A stretch of DNA of 64,000 bases, from contig WNNJ02001731.1 in NCBI GenBank assembly GCA_012934845.2, positions 1 to 64,000 on the forward strand, in the 5' to 3' direction. Made by a program: the position numbers and the translations under genes. Below are positions 38,201-48,547 of this stretch, piece after piece; the first letter of the stretch is position 1, and each line of letters begins with the position of its first letter. This stretch comes from Pomphorhynchus laevis (lineage: Eukaryota; Acanthocephala; Palaeacanthocephala; Echinorhynchida; Pomphorhynchidae). A model generated the notes under the pieces. The model did no database searches. It saw only the letters and a program-made list of their open reading frames with translations, and was not told where the DNA came from.

Positions 38201-41200
38201 CTTTAATCATTTTAAAAATGATACAATTTTATATTTTTATTTTATAATTCCGTCAAAATTCAGATCAAACATTTACCCGCAAATAAGTACAAGCATTCAA
38301 AAGAACAATATTTTAATCATTAACTTCACGGCTCAGATTTAAAGCCGGGTATCATAAGGTGATAGGTGACACTATCTATAAAACTATAATTTTGAATACT
38401 AATTATTATATTTCCACAATAAATTATTTCGATCGTATCGTCATGGATGCCAATTTTGCTATCAAAATAAAAAAATGTATTGTAGATCTCTTCTATATTT
38501 TTCAAATTTGAGGCTTGTGTTGATATTATATTACGTAGAAATGAGCTTTAATAAAAAATTCACAATTTATCTTATTCTGGTGAATGTCGACAATATCATA
38601 AGATAAAAGGTTATTTTTTATAACTTCAATCTTTTCGTTTAGCCCGAATTTATCTTCATGGTGCTTTAATGCGCTTTGGTACACTTCTTTTGCATTCGAA
38701 GGAGTCAACGCATTAGATATGTTTACGTTCAGAACTGACCGGGTATGTTAGATGGCTAAGTAAACAGTGCCATGAAATATCATATTTGTGTAAAAATGAG
38801 TAAATTGTACATTGTTCGATACTGATTTCATATGCGGTTCAGATCGAACATCACAACATACTTTCTCATCTGTTTTGATAATTCTAATATGATTACTTCG
38901 TTCTAATAATATTTATTTAATGTGTTTGCAAAGTCCTTTCCTTGCACTAAATGTACCTTTAAATTCTTTGGAATTTAAGAATAGCTTGATTATTCTTCCT
39001 GATGGGTTTAAACGGGCTGAGGATCATACTGTCCTTTCGTATTCAATTAGAGTCGTAGGTTTCTGTTTGAAAAATGTAATAATTCTTTCTCTGATTGTTC
39101 TAAAATATCTTAGTTTTCTTTTTTTATATTTCTTAACATTCTGTTTGCTCATTCGCTTGAATTTCACCTTCTATTTTATCTATCGCAGGTTGGCTTAAGT
39201 TCACCGATGGATGGTGTTTGCGATACACATATAAATCTATTCAAACAGTTTGATGCTCTGCAATGTGCACAAACTCTTTTCTGACTAAAAGACATGTACA
39301 ATCATTGCATTTTGCCGTTTGCCCATTACAAATAGAGCAACGTGGTGAACTAGAAGGCTTGTCAAGGGATATATATCGTAATGCACTGTATTTTCAATTC
39401 AACGAGTATTTATTTATTTTATCTTGTAACTGTTTTTCTCAAATGTGATCAGTGGCTTTATTATAATTTTAATAATATTATTTAATTTTATAATTACACG
39501 AATGCTATGAAAAACCTGCTTTTCAAAAAAACTAGAGTTTTATTTTTCTAAACAGTATAAACCAGACGTCTTATTTTTATTCTAACTAATAACTTAATAG
39601 AATAGTGAAGTTGTATTACGGAATAGATCATGTCTAATAAAATAGTACCAAAAGCAAATGTAATGATTAAAGGTCAATCTAAATATTACAATTAACACAA
39701 ATTACCACAAATGGAAAAAATGTTTCACACCTGTTGATCGTATCTAGATATGGACAATTACGGCTTCGTGGATCGATTAGCCTTGTAGATGCAACTAAAT
39801 TTAGATAATACTATGAAAGTATACTAGGTAAATATATAATCTGAGAGCAATCTAATAAAGCAAATATTACTTAATGAATATTGAAAAAAAACTACCATCA
39901 GTGATTATATTATATATTATATTTATTATATATAATATATTTTATATAATCATGTATTGATTATATTACATTACGTCTGATTGATGTAATGAAGACATCA
40001 ACACATTTTATTAATTTAAAATTTCAATGCTATAAAGGAAGCATTGAAATAGTTCTTGCTTGCTAGATTTGGTTTTTAGTAAATCTCTACTAGATGTCCA
40101 TGAAATTCAATATGATCATCCCATAGGTCTTAGTGACCATATTGTCATTAAGTTTATTTCTAGTGCTCTTGTCAATGTCTCCCCTGCCGAAACTAAACAT
40201 CTGAAACGTAACTGGTACAAAGTGGATATTGATTTATTACGTACGCTCGCAATTAGAATGGGTCTTCACAATAGTGACATTGCCCATGTCCGTGACTGGG
40301 ATACATTATTAGCTTCCCTCGAATACATCACAGACTGCGTCGCTAAATTGAAACCATTACAAAACCTTGCTAAACGCAAACCTGATTGGTTTGACGATAA
40401 TTAGTGAAAATTTAAAGAAAACGGAATAAACTCTTTAAATCATGTCTGAATAATCAGGCACTCCGGTTAGAATATCTACAGTATCGTCGTCGCTTCAACT
40501 GCATGAAATTATTGAAGAGGCAAAAACATGAATCGAAAATCCTGGCATTATATAAAGTTTTTTTCAGGCCGTTCTGAAGCTATGTTAATAAAAGTAGAAA
40601 AGTTATTCCATCAATTTCCCCTCTGACTCCTGACGGTAAGATTGCGAGAGATTCTGACGAAGTTGTATGTTGGCAGAGGTCTTTGATCTTATTTGTCCCA
40701 CTCCAATTATAGAATTTCGTCCAGCGCAAATTCCCGAGACATTCGTCTCCCATATGCCATTAATGTCTCCAACAGTGGTATCACGGGAATTTCGTAAATT
40801 ATCTTGTTACACGTCGGCTGGGCCGGACGACATTCATCCTTTTATTATTCAAAAACTCCATGACCTGCTAGAATTCTCATTATCAGAGATGTTTAACATG
40901 TTTTTATGTTTATCGTGCATCCTTGATCAGTGGAAGCGATCTCACATTACTCCTATATACAAAAAATGGAACAGAGAATACCCGTCCAATTATCGCCCTG
41001 TAAGTCTGACAAGCGTTGTATGCAAATGTTTTGAAAGGTTCCTGCATAAATACATAACTTCTCATTTGAATATATTTAAACTTCTGCACCCTTCTCAACA
41101 TGGATTCGCACTGGTCGTTCATGACCAGTAATTTAATTATGGCTTGTGAAAATTGGACGGATGTAAAAGCGAATGGGTGTAGGGTCGATGTCATTTTTAT

Positions 41201-42595
41201 CGATTTTAGCATGGGCGTTTGACCGAGTACTACATGATCATCTGCTAGTAGTTTTGGTTAAATACGGTATCGATTACCATATAGTTCGTTGGATTAGTTC
41301 GTTCTTGAAGAACGGTCATATCAAGAGAGGCTAGGCAGTAGTGTTTCTTCACCACGTCATGCTTGTGCCGGAGTGCTTCAAGGTACGGTTCTCGGCCCTC
41401 TTTACTGTTCAACATTTTCCTTCAGGATCTGTTATTAAAACTGAAATGCAATATCCTACCGTTTGCGGATATCCTCAAGTTATGGCGGTGCATTAAATCG
41501 TATCATGAATGTTTTCTGCTCCAGGAAGATTTAGACAATATTGTTAGGTGGAGTAATGAGACAGAACTAATCTTAAATATACCCAAGTGCTGCCACATGC
41601 ACTTAGGACATAATAAACTTCCTTTCAGATATAAATTAGGTGCCGAGACAATTACACAGGTACAATGCACAAGAGATTTGGGAATACTTGTGTACAAGTC
41701 ATTGAAAAGTCGCCCAAACATGGACAAAATCATCCAAACGACCAGGAAATTAAGCTATGTAGTCCGGAGGTGTTTTTGTAACCCATCGGCTTCTTGTCTT
41801 AAAATAATACACAATTCACTTATTCGTCCTATTATTGAATATTGTATCTTGATATTTTATGTTTTAGGAACATGTTATTCGAACGTGACAACTTCCCGGT
41901 CGACTGTATTCAACGAATCCAGCGAACTACTAACTGAGGTCACTTTCTTACTGTGAGGACCCTACATCACGGCAAACTCGGAAGACTATATCGCCTTTCT
42001 CATCGAGCGGTGATGCTTTGGAACAAACTTCCAGAGAATATCGTCAGCATATCAAATAGAGTGCACTTCAAGAAAACGCTAATTACTTGGCTTTGCACAG
42101 ATTCTAATTTCAATATCCTGTATCCGGATTAAGATTTTGTTGACATAAAATTAGTTTTACTGTGAGCAGACAAAACAGCTGAGTGGCTATAGTCTTGCAT
42201 GTTATAATAATAAAAACAATATATTTACAGAAACACAATGAGTGAGTTTCTATGTGAGTGTAGAAAAGATATTGCAAATGGATTATATCAATATTTAAAA
42301 AAATTAATAACAACCCAGACCATTATCAGAGAAAGACATTTCATATAAATTAAAAAAAAATATTTTTTATATAAATTTTTAAAATATTAATTTCAGCTTT
42401 AAATCATCTTTTAATTATTGAAGAAACATCAACATTTCATCATTTAAAAAAAAACCAGCAGCCAAAACACTTACTGTATATTGCAGGCTCAGCATGCAAA
42501 TTGTTGTGGTCACTATCTTGTTCAACAAGCTTATCATTATTAATCTCGTCTGGAAGTTCATCGCTTTCTACGGAAGAAACACGTGGTCGCTTCAT
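20261..42595 (-). CDS. USP39: USP39 / SAD1 homologue, U4/U6.U5 tri-snRNP-associated protein 2 (whole gene, 11 coding exons)
   Basis: Joining minus-strand exons 42595-42475, 39794-39731, 37179-37085, 34681-34166, 32801-32659, 30589-30550, 28915-28692, 25401-25340, 24558-24405, 21658-21572 and 20287-20261 gives 510 codons and a stop, with phases agreeing at all ten junctions. The zinc-finger UBP region (about 54-160) includes CPYLDTINRSMLDFDFEKLC, YACLVCGKYFQGRGQRSHAY and LKFYCLPDNYEVID. The ubiquitin-protease-like domain follows. Where active proteases have the catalytic Cys, the motif reads GLNNIKSNDYCN, with Asp (about 183) at the Cys position; the His-box position keeps NLIANIVHEG (His about 455) but the GHY ending is GTY. 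This matches the known inactive state of USP39, a nuclear factor needed for tri-snRNP and pre-mRNA splicing. Human USP39 is 565 residues; the difference is mostly a shorter N-terminus. Confidence 0.95.
20993..21178. repeat. 186-bp near-perfect palindrome (foldback/MITE-like) in USP39 intron 10
   Basis: Both ends begin with TTAAAGCGGTGATT in inverted orientation. The arms run through GGGAGAACATTATAG and TTGTTGAGCTTTCGACTACC, and meet at a short central AT-rich turn near 21,086 (AAGGCCATAATATCATGATA). Few mismatches separate the arms, so it is young or kept uniform. No coding capacity. Possible family: a short foldback DNA transposon. Confidence 0.85.
21572..21658 (-). CDS. USP39: USP39 exon 10
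   Basis: Encodes PTGTWYEMQDLHVNVFLPQM and ITLSESYMQ (human GTGKWYELQDLQV and LPQMITLSEAYIQ). The acceptor is TTTTGATAG and the donor CAG|GTATGT. Confidence 0.97.
21940..22570 (-). repeat. Penelope-like family-B fragment and tail in USP39 intron 9
   Basis: About 21,950-22,050 matches the 3' end of the family-B reverse transcriptase in minus orientation (blocks AATACAAAGTATACTATT and GCTTAAGAGCTTAAAT). 22,240-22,570 has the tail blocks CTGAGTCTACGTATTTTATA and ATGAATTGACTAATAAATAA. AT-rich TTAATATTAATA simple repeats fill 22,295-22,375. Confidence 0.6.
24405..24558 (-). CDS. USP39: USP39 exon 9 (His-box region)
   Basis: Encodes NVDFGTILN, then YHYNLIANIVHEGQPESDKG and TYRAHIIHK. It aligns with human NVDLREYLS and YDLIANIVHDGKPSEGSYRIHVLH. 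The acceptor is GTTTTTAG and the donor AAG|GTATAT. Confidence 0.97.
25340..25401 (-). CDS. USP39: USP39 exon 8
   Basis: Encodes RFTMNNFYLEKNNTIVNFPI plus two bases of the next Arg codon (human RFTKNNFFVEKNPTIVNFPI). The acceptor is TTCGTTTACAG and the donor AG|GTTAGT. The adjoining upstream intron 7 is the longest and holds a Penelope-like copy. Confidence 0.97.
25740..27790 (-). mobile_element. Penelope-like element copy B1 (decayed) in USP39 intron 7
   Basis: Minus-strand pieces in order: an N-terminal region (27,780-27,310) with NNYIITTIDKASNNFVFICK and GRPIISNVCTVTERLSLWLH; an RT core (26,575-26,348) with YIDDICVFNSNNFYSI and YPESLILNKTNINDKEG; an RT end (26,310-26,032) with FLHEHSCIPYNIKYNTLNNE; then the non-coding tail (26,000-25,740) with the interleaved stems. 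It is closely related to copies at 47-50 kb and 63 kb. The frame is broken in several places, so this is a fossil copy. Opposite-sense counterparts elsewhere show the family is dispersed, not local. Confidence 0.85.
27010..27300. other. GC-richer unidentified insert within copy B1
   Basis: This block of about 290 bases (with GACGGCGGATACGAACTCG and TTATCCGTGTCGATGG) interrupts the Penelope-like sequence. It is visibly richer in G and C. No frame in it is recognisable and no match to another part of the window was seen. Confidence 0.45.
28692..28915 (-). CDS. USP39: USP39 exon 7
   Basis: Encodes residues 327-401 with CLSVDLPPPPLFQDENKQN, IIPQVPLFSILSKFDGETEH and EYKTYKENYMRRYEIQSLPP, ending YVILYFQ. 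The human equivalents are LTLDLPTAPLYKDE and IIPQVPLFNILAKF. The acceptor is TTTGGTTTAG and the donor CAG|GTGAGT. Confidence 0.97.
30550..30589 (-). CDS. USP39: USP39 exon 6 (40-base micro-exon)
   Basis: Encodes VDNLNSNELHEFT plus one base. The acceptor is TTTGGTTTCAG and the donor ACAG|GTATAT. It bridges exons 5 and 7 exactly in phase and aligns with the short acidic stretch of human USP39 before the TFMYLTLDLP segment. Confidence 0.85.
32659..32801 (-). CDS. USP39: USP39 exon 5
   Basis: Encodes DPVKVMTWLLNTMHKAMKKM and then NTFQGKMRVFQRRVLVGD (residues 267-313), matching the human WFLNALHSAL and VFQGSMRIFTKK segments. The donor is GAT|GTAAGT and the acceptor GTGTTTAG. Confidence 0.95.
33706..33906. 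repeat. Long hairpin (foldback) with GAAGACGCTAGTAG core, USP39 intron 4
   Basis: Arms of about 85 bp (33,706-33,790 and 33,820-33,906) pair with a 29-base loop. Both outer ends read AAATATCCAGGA in inverted orientation. The inner arm holds TTTCTGAAGACGCTAGTAG and TTACTAGCAAAATATC. The same inner block, diverged, forms the hairpin at 60,866-60,998, so the two are one family although their outer arms differ. Confidence 0.8.
34166..34681 (-). CDS. USP39: USP39 exon 4
   Basis: The largest exon (516 bases) encodes the end of the zinc finger and the start of the protease-like domain: RGQRSHAYTHSV, NLATLKFYCLPDNYEVIDSS, YYPGIMGLNNIKSNDYCNVV, FGELIRKMWNPRNFKPHVSP and HEMLQAVVSCSKKRFQII. The acceptor is TGTTTAG and the donor CAAG|GTCAGT. 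The frame runs on past the donor into intron, which is not coding. Confidence 0.97.
34743..34785. repeat. 18-bp-stem hairpin in USP39 intron 3
   Basis: AAAATGAAATTTTGATCT is followed by seven bases and its exact reverse complement. The cause is unknown; it could be simple slippage or a tiny foldback element. Its position is just upstream (in gene sense) of the exon 4 acceptor. Confidence 0.7.
36000..36063. repeat. Compound palindrome in USP39 intron 3
   Basis: The arm AACAGCTTGTTGGTTC, continuing GGCAAGAACCAA, is followed after seven bases by its reverse complement with two mismatches. Each arm is itself partly palindromic (GTTGGTTC against GAACCAAC), allowing alternative folds. Confidence 0.75.
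37085..37179 (-). CDS. USP39: USP39 exon 3
   Basis: Encodes residues 63-93, SMLDFDFEKLCSISLS and YACLVCGKYFQ, nearly identical to the human zinc finger. The acceptor is TTTCTTTAG and the donor CAAG|GTAATT. Confidence 0.96.
38093..38260. repeat. Inverted and direct short repeats in USP39 intron 2
   Basis: TATTTTTATTTTATAATTCC then GTCAA occurs at about 38,108-38,132 and again at 38,232-38,257. Between them, units around AATGATTAAAGTCATTT and AAATGACTTTAATCATTTT are inverted copies of each other. This looks like a small foldback element with direct-repeat edges. Confidence 0.6.
39731..39794 (-). CDS. USP39: USP39 exon 2
   Basis: Encodes residues 41-62, with DPRSRNCPYLDTIN, the first zinc ligand region (human form SRHCPYLDTINR). 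The acceptor is AAATTTAG and the donor AG|GTGTGA. It joins exon 1 in phase 1 and exon 3 in phase 2. Confidence 0.93.
40040..42125 (+). mobile_element. Decayed CR1-like LINE in USP39 intron 1 (antisense to the gene)
   Basis: Plus-strand fragments in order: end of the AP endonuclease and linker (40,060-40,404; SDHIVIKFISSALVN, KPDWFDDN); RT fingers (40,667-41,131; TSAGPDDIHPFIIQKLHD, NYRPVSLTSVVCKCFERFL, HPSQHGFA); a palm region about 41,140-41,260 in shifted frame (VDVIFIDFS); then 41,363-41,956 with LPFADILKLWRCI where YADD should be, and RPIIEYCILIF; then a tail to about 42,120 (LWNKLPENI). Several frame changes and the damaged active site (FADI) make it dead. It supplies most of the length of intron 1. 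Confidence 0.88.
42475..42595 (-). CDS. USP39: USP39 exon 1 (start codon)
   Basis: Encodes MKRPRVSSVESDELPDE and a charged, low-complexity tail, residues 1-40 plus one base. ATG at 42,595-42,593 is the first in a frame closed upstream by TAA. The donor reads A|GTAAGT. The USP39 N-terminus is poorly conserved, so this exon rests on phase, the good donor and its basic/acidic composition. Confidence 0.8.
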
Positions 42596-42839
42596 TAAGC
42601 GAATTAGATTAGAAGATAAAGATCTTTCAAAACAGGAAAATAATTGAACTAATTAATTGTCATTAAAATATTTTAACGACAATGGATCACATAACTAGTT
42701 ATCTACAAAGCAATTCGAATAGAACAAATGATATCGTTGTTGAATTTCGATAAGCTTACAGCAGAACACTATTACAAATTATAAATTATTACACAATTAT
42801 TACAATGAGTTTATAAATTGGAAATCATGACGAAGATCA

Positions 42840-43055
42840 GATTGATAATATTCTGCAATCCCCTGGGTGACCTCCAGAAGACAGGCCGCGTTGCCTCGTT
42901 GCACCGCACAGCTCAATCTCTGTGAGAGAAATCTCGCTGCTCTACGATCGCCTGTAGCGGCAATTAGCTTCTTCCCTAGAGATTAAAGGAAGCTGGACGT
43001 AATCGGCCCGGCTGCCCCTATTGTCTCGATCGCCAATGGAACAAAAGTGTATTGG
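42840..43055 (-). mobile_element. 3' fragment of a restriction-like-endonuclease LINE, second family
   Basis: Read on minus, the segment encodes FVPLAIETIGAAGPITSSF and, in an adjoining frame, AATGDRRAARFLSQRLSCAV plus QRGNAACLLEV. This resembles the extreme C-terminus of restriction-like-nuclease LINEs, compare FAPIVLSCFGGAVKSS and RSISMCIRGPRS at the end of the 5.9-8.3 kb protein. A sister fragment is at 50,850-51,060. Confidence 0.65.
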
Positions 43056-43830
43056 AACGCAATTACAAATCGTATAAACGATTATCATTTTTAATGATAG
43101 TTAACAGGCATATCGATTAACACTAGCATTAAAAAAAACAAAAATTTAATACTGGCATTTATGAAAAGCGCATAATTATAACTAATTATAATACACCATG
43201 ATATTAGTCAATGAAGAGTAAACAACTAAGCGAGAGATAGCATAATTTGCTGTTGTTGCATAATGAATTTAGATCAGAGTGAGAATATTGTAAAATAGAC
43301 GAAAAACGTGTTCAATATTAGATAAAACAGTGTTACTACAAGAAAAAATTTTAACTACAGATTTATTATAATAAATATAATTGCATTATTCATGTAATAT
43401 AAGTTGTGTATTGCAGATAAAATGGGAATAGTTAAGTGAACGATATTCAGGAAATTCCAGTTTTATGGGGAAATAAAATGATGTGCATATTTTATTTAAT
43501 AAATTGCAGAAAAATCAAAGATTTATGACGTATTCATGCTTGCACGAAACTGTCTAACCCGAGTAATAGCGATGAATATATCATAAAAAAAACTAATTGG
43601 CTTAGTAGAAAAGTGTCGCGTTGGTATTTTCTGAGAATAGATATGATCTCATTTCGCTGAATACGAAACTATAAATGGAGTTGATACAGTATCGACAAAT
43701 GCTGAACTTACGTTTTGACATTGTTATTTACTTAATTTACACGCCTTTGCTGTTATAAGCTCTAGTCTTAGCTAATGCTATGAGATAATAGTTGCATCAG
43801 CCACTTGACATGCATCAGACACTGTGAGTG
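43050..43830. other. AT-rich intergenic DNA, no gene seen
   Basis: No coding run or recognised repeat is visible between the LINE fragment and the Penelope-like remnant. The interval is upstream of the USP39 start. Confidence 0.45.
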
Positions 43831-43834
43831 CGCT

Positions 43835-44300
43835 GCTGTAGGTAAAAAGGTTGGCTACATAGGAGAAATACAACGTCCTGTTTCTGAACTGCTCAAGAAA
43901 CATTTAAGAGCTGCATGAAACTCTTCAGCGCCTTATTAAGCCAGCAATACAAGGGCCACGCATTATTAACAAAAACATCCAAATGAGCAACCAAAGGTCA
44001 GCGCGAAGGCACTCTACCGAGCAGATAGCGTTGTTGCGAAAACTATATGGAGGCAATCTTAATATCGGGTGCAGATAGCGACAAGAGTCTCAATAATAAA
44101 GATGATGTGGTGGGCTGGCTTGATTCGATGCAATGATAAATATTAATTATGGTATTAATTGTTAATATATTTGTGACGATATTAATATTTGTTCCATGTT
44201 TCAGACGAGCCACTGACGAAGCCGTAACGTGGCGAAAGCTTTGGCAATATATAATAACTAACTTAGCATTTGATCTGATTAACTTTTGCATCTCTAATCA
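43835..44300 (+). mobile_element. Probable Penelope-like GIY-YIG remnant
   Basis: A plus frame reads GYIGEIQRPVSELLKKHLRA, which resembles the GIY-YIG core (YIGET-RP---RLKEH). About 350 bases on, GACGAAGCCGTAACGTGGCG and AAAGCTTTGG resemble the family-A 3' tail at 3,000-3,030 (GAAGAAGGCC, CCGAAAGCTTT). The evidence is short and degenerate. Confidence 0.4.
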
Positions 44301-44559
44301 TATTGTATAATTATATTGTATAATTAATCGAGAGTAGCAAATTTTGCTTTCCGCCTTGTAACTTTTCATACCTCTTCATTTCTCATCCTTGTCTTGGTAA
44401 TTCTCGTTCTATTTCATGTTTCCTGCGTTCCCATAATTCACTTCTTTTACATGTCTAAAACTACTATACCGCTTTTAGTTTCCGCTCCTTCCTTGTGGGT
44501 GAGCCTTCCTTGTGACTGATGTGGCTGCTGTAGCGCGGTATTTGCAGCCCAGTAAGTTC

Positions 44560-45760
44560 ACGATCGGCAGCTCTGATCCCGAAGCATGTGACGTTTGACG
44601 TCAATGACATGATACGTTCGAGGAATTTCTTACTCATATTCGAGCTAATGAATCGAATAAATTAATGATTTTACGCAATTGTTTCACAAACCTTTACCGA
44701 AGTATCAGAGACGCAATATCTTACACAGAATCAATCAATATATTAAAATATTTGATAAAACAATTAGCGTCGTGTACTGGCGATATTTACTGTGTTCACG
44801 TAAGCAATCTGACCTCGAATCGGTATCTCAGTATTTAGATAAACTACAGTATATGGTATCCGAATGTAAATTTGAAGCTGTAACCGCAGAAGAGCATCGC
44901 GACCAAACAATTCTTAATGCTTTAATATATGGTATCAATTCGAATGCTACCAGAGAATGATTGCTCGAAAAACATCGCTGAGTCTTAGTGTAGCATGTGC
45001 ACAACCAAAAGCTCTAGAACAGGCTCAGTCCCGTGTTGTTGAAATGGACCGATCTCCTAATTACACTCCGAGTATCGGAACTACGAAGATACCTACGCAT
45101 ATTGACGACAAGGAAATTCCTAAAAGTATTGATTCCAATACCGACCAAACAATTCTCGCAGCTATTGAGAAGGAAGCATATGCCATAATAATTGCCCTAA
45201 GACAATGGATACATTATTTAGTGGGGCAAAAGTTTACTGTGATAAGTGATCAGCGACCGGTTGCTTTTATATTCATTAAACAATGGCGAAGCAAAATCAA
45301 TGAGAAAATTGAAAGATGGAAGATGGAACTTTCATAATAGTTTTTGAAATTGTGAGCAGACCTGGAACTTTAAATACTATAGCATATTCCTTGTCTAGAG
45401 ACGTCTGCAGATCTTTGATAAGTCTGGATAGACTTGCTGAGTTGCACTGTCAATTTTGTCATCCTGGTTGCACTCGTTTAGCTCATTATGTTCGACAAGA
45501 AAATTTACCTTATAACTTGGACGATATCAAAACTGTTATTAATAGTTGCGATGCGTGTTTACGTTTTAAGCCTAGATTTTTAAAACCTCCAGAAGCACAC
45601 TTAATCAAAGTCATTTATCCTTTTGCGCGTTTGGCCATTGATTTCAAAAGAACCTCTACCTACCAAATACAGTCGTCCTTACTTGTCAACGATAGTTGAC
45701 GAATTTTCCCATTTTCCTTTCAGATTTGCCTGTGCGGACACAAGCAGTTTTAGAACTGGA
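44560..45760 (+). mobile_element. Fossil Ty3/gypsy-type LTR retrotransposon fragment
   Basis: Pieces of a Gag-like protein (44,680-44,960), an RNase H segment (45,160-45,337) and an integrase zinc-finger and linker segment (45,400-45,700) occur in the usual order on plus. Most of the polymerase region is missing and no terminal repeats were recognised. The copy is broken in several places, strongly shortened and probably old. Family assignment rests on the RNase H and integrase similarity. Confidence 0.8.
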
Positions 45761-46400
45761 TTGATCAGGAATGTATGTTAATTATTTCTCGAACTTTTTT
45801 AAGGTAAAAAAGTTTGTGAAAAAAGTTTGTAATATTATATTGTTGAACATATTTAAATTGTATAATCTTAGGAAGTTATCTGAAACTGGATTGATCTAGA
45901 ACTGGATTGATTGTATTTCTAAAACTTTTTTAAGGTGTAATAATGATCAAGAGGTTACTATTAATAATAGACACATTTGCTACCCGACAACAACTTCAAA
46001 CCATCCACCGAAAGCGTAGTGGACTCATTATCTCAATTTGATTCTCAACTGGAGCACAGAATACACAGCTCAAGGAAATGAGCTTCAAATCAAATAAGAT
46101 TAAAGAAATCGATAAATTAGAAAAACATGTAGAAGATTCATCTGACAATTTGAGGACATCCGCTGGATTTTCAGCATCACAATTGAATTTGCGGTTTTCT
46201 TCTAATGGACGAAGACTCAAGAGACCAGAATACATAAATGATTATGTTTAAAATAAACCGCTAAGGTGTAAAATAAATTGCTGAAGAATAAGGAACTAAT
46301 AATAAGTAACTTTAGATATTTAAATAAAGCTTCTCGAAAGTCTGATATTATTACACCACGTTAAATAAATATACTATTATTTGTTATTCTGATAGCTTAT
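45760..46400. other. Unassigned DNA between two elements
   Basis: Two similar short blocks (GAACTGGATTGAT with CTTTTTTAAGGT) recur near 45,750-45,805 and 45,899-45,940. No protein or RNA gene could be supported. Confidence 0.4.
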
Positions 46401-46930
46401 AAAGATTGTTAAACTCCTCAGGATTTATTAAATAAATTATATATTGTTCATTTAGCACTTCTATTAAATTTGATAGACTTATATAGATTATACAAGTGTG
46501 GATGTGACCATGAAGATTGCGTCCTTTATACGTTCAGCATTTGTAAATGATGCGAGTAGTGAACGTTTAAATGACAATTTAAGGAAAAATAATAATGATA
46601 AAACAAGAATATATTGTCCATCCAAACGTAATTTGAAGTCGATGTTTAAACGCAGACCCGAAAAGGAACATAACAGCAGTTGAGGTACTAAATAAAATGT
46701 AAGGATTGTAATGCTACTTTAGTTGGACAGACTAAACGCCCATTATAAACAAGAATCAAGGGGCATCATTCAGCAGTAAAGAGATATGACATTTCATTGG
46801 CCATTTTGGATCTTGTCCTTATCAATAACCTTAAAGTGGATTTTGATAATATCAGTAAAAAAACTTAAAACTGAAAATAATTATTTTCGTTGAACGATAC
46901 TGAAATCACAGTGACTATTCTGAAATCACA
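46400..46930 (+). mobile_element. Penelope-like linker and GIY-YIG fragment
   Basis: Plus frames read SKRNLKSMFKRRPEKEHNSS (46,621-46,680) and, directly after, CKDCNATLVGQTKRPLKTRI and KGHHSAVKRYDISLAI. This is the Cys-containing entry and core of a GIY-YIG nuclease as carried at the C-terminus of Penelope-like polymerases. The pieces are not in one frame. It may belong to a different family from B. Confidence 0.6.
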
Positions 46931-47329
46931 TACGTAAATATATAAATAATTTATGATTTTTGTATTAGAAAGTCTTCCCGTTCAAATTCAAAGATTGACT
47001 AATTTGAAATGGTTTAACATCTCAAACAATCCTATGAGTCGCTATAACTTAAGGTATACGTTTTTTTTCGATTTTTGAATACTTTGCGTAACCAATGTCC
47101 TCGATATATAGTAATAGATATAAATACATAAGCGTCTATTGTAAATTAATTTGGTGTTTTATATTTTTAAGGTACAATCGAAATGTACTTTTAATGTCGT
47201 TGATATTTAATTCGATTAGTATAATTCAATATTACTTGAATTAACTATAAGTAATATTTAATCAAGTTTAATTGCCATTAAATTGTTAACATTTTTAATA
47301 GTGCCTTATTCAAGTCATTTGTACCCTAT

Positions 47330-48547
47330 AGACAAATGGGCTATTTCGGTTCAATGGAAAACGATATTTTATACATGCTTTACTAAATGTAAACACAACA
47401 TATGAACGTAGTGACTTTAGTTTAGAAACAATTATTACAGGTCATTGTTCTATAATGGATAAGAAGGGTATAAAGGTTGAATTAGATAATAAAACTATAC
47501 CTATATTATATTGGAATCCAAAATTACATAAAAATCCAATAAAACCTAGGTTCATATGTAGTGCGTTTAAATGTACATTAAAACCACTTTCTGTCTATAT
47601 GAATAAAATACTTAAATAATTAAAGCAGACTTTAAAAAATATTGCAAGGTAATCGAAATTAATACTGGTATAAAACACTATTTCAGTATTAATTCTACAA
47701 ACGAATATTTAGAACAGACAAAAAGAATAAATTTTCAGAATATAAATACAAACGATTTTAGTACGCTTTATACAAATCTAGATTTAGTAGATATTCAAGA
47801 AGCGTTAGTAAAATTAATTAATCTCATATTCGGAAAAAATGTATATATATGTTATAATAACTATAACGCAAATATTACAAATTTAAACCATCAAATAAAT
47901 ATAAACATTATAAATATATTGTTCCCCTATTGGTTTCTGGGGAGAAATATATCTACGAAAAATTATAATTATATACTTATATAATTATTATATATCTAAC
48001 AAGAATAAGTGGGGAGAGTGAAAAAAAAATTATTTAAATATCGAATTTTCGATAGTCAATTGATAACATCAGGATAAATTGTATAAATATATTTATAAAT
48101 ATAAATATCTCGATAAAATTGAATTATTATAATCCTAAAATATTTTAATAAACCAAAATTATTTAAATGTAGAGACATTTATATTTAGATAAATAAAAAG
48201 TATTCTATGGAAGATAATAGTAGCCCAATTATAGCTGACATATTTTCAAGCTTTCTAGAATATAAATTTGTTCATAACTTAGTAAAAAATAAATTTAAAT
48301 TGCATAAAAATATTAAATATATGTTTCCATATATTGATGATATGTATATTAAACTCTAAAATTTTTTATTCAATAAGCGAACAAATTTATCCAGGTAGCC
48401 TTATTTTTATAAAATAAATATTGATGATAAAAGAAGTATTTATGTAGATATGAACATTAAATTAACATTAACTAAAACTACTATTAATTTATATCGTAAA
48501 GATGACATATTTAAATTTATAAATATTATCGCATGAGCATTCATGCA
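47330..48547 (+). mobile_element. Penelope-like element copy B2, first part
   Basis: Plus strand. Recognisable are YWNPKLHKNPIKPRFICSAF (about 47,510), NDFSTLYTNLDLVDIQEALV (about 47,755), MEDNSSPIIADIFSSFLEYK (48,207) and MFPYIDDMYI (48,320). These match copies B1 and B3 at the same positions. Several interruptions make it a fossil. At 48,533-48,547 it is broken by the RTE-like insertion and resumes at 50,005. Confidence 0.82.

Noticed and set aside
38920-39448. Plus open stretches within USP39 intron 2
   Set aside because: They are hydrophobic AT-rich translations without recognisable domains, and lie antisense in an intron.
46000-46235. Minus open stretch of 79 codons
   Set aside because: No similarity or exon-like borders; it lies between element fragments and its codon use is not gene-like.
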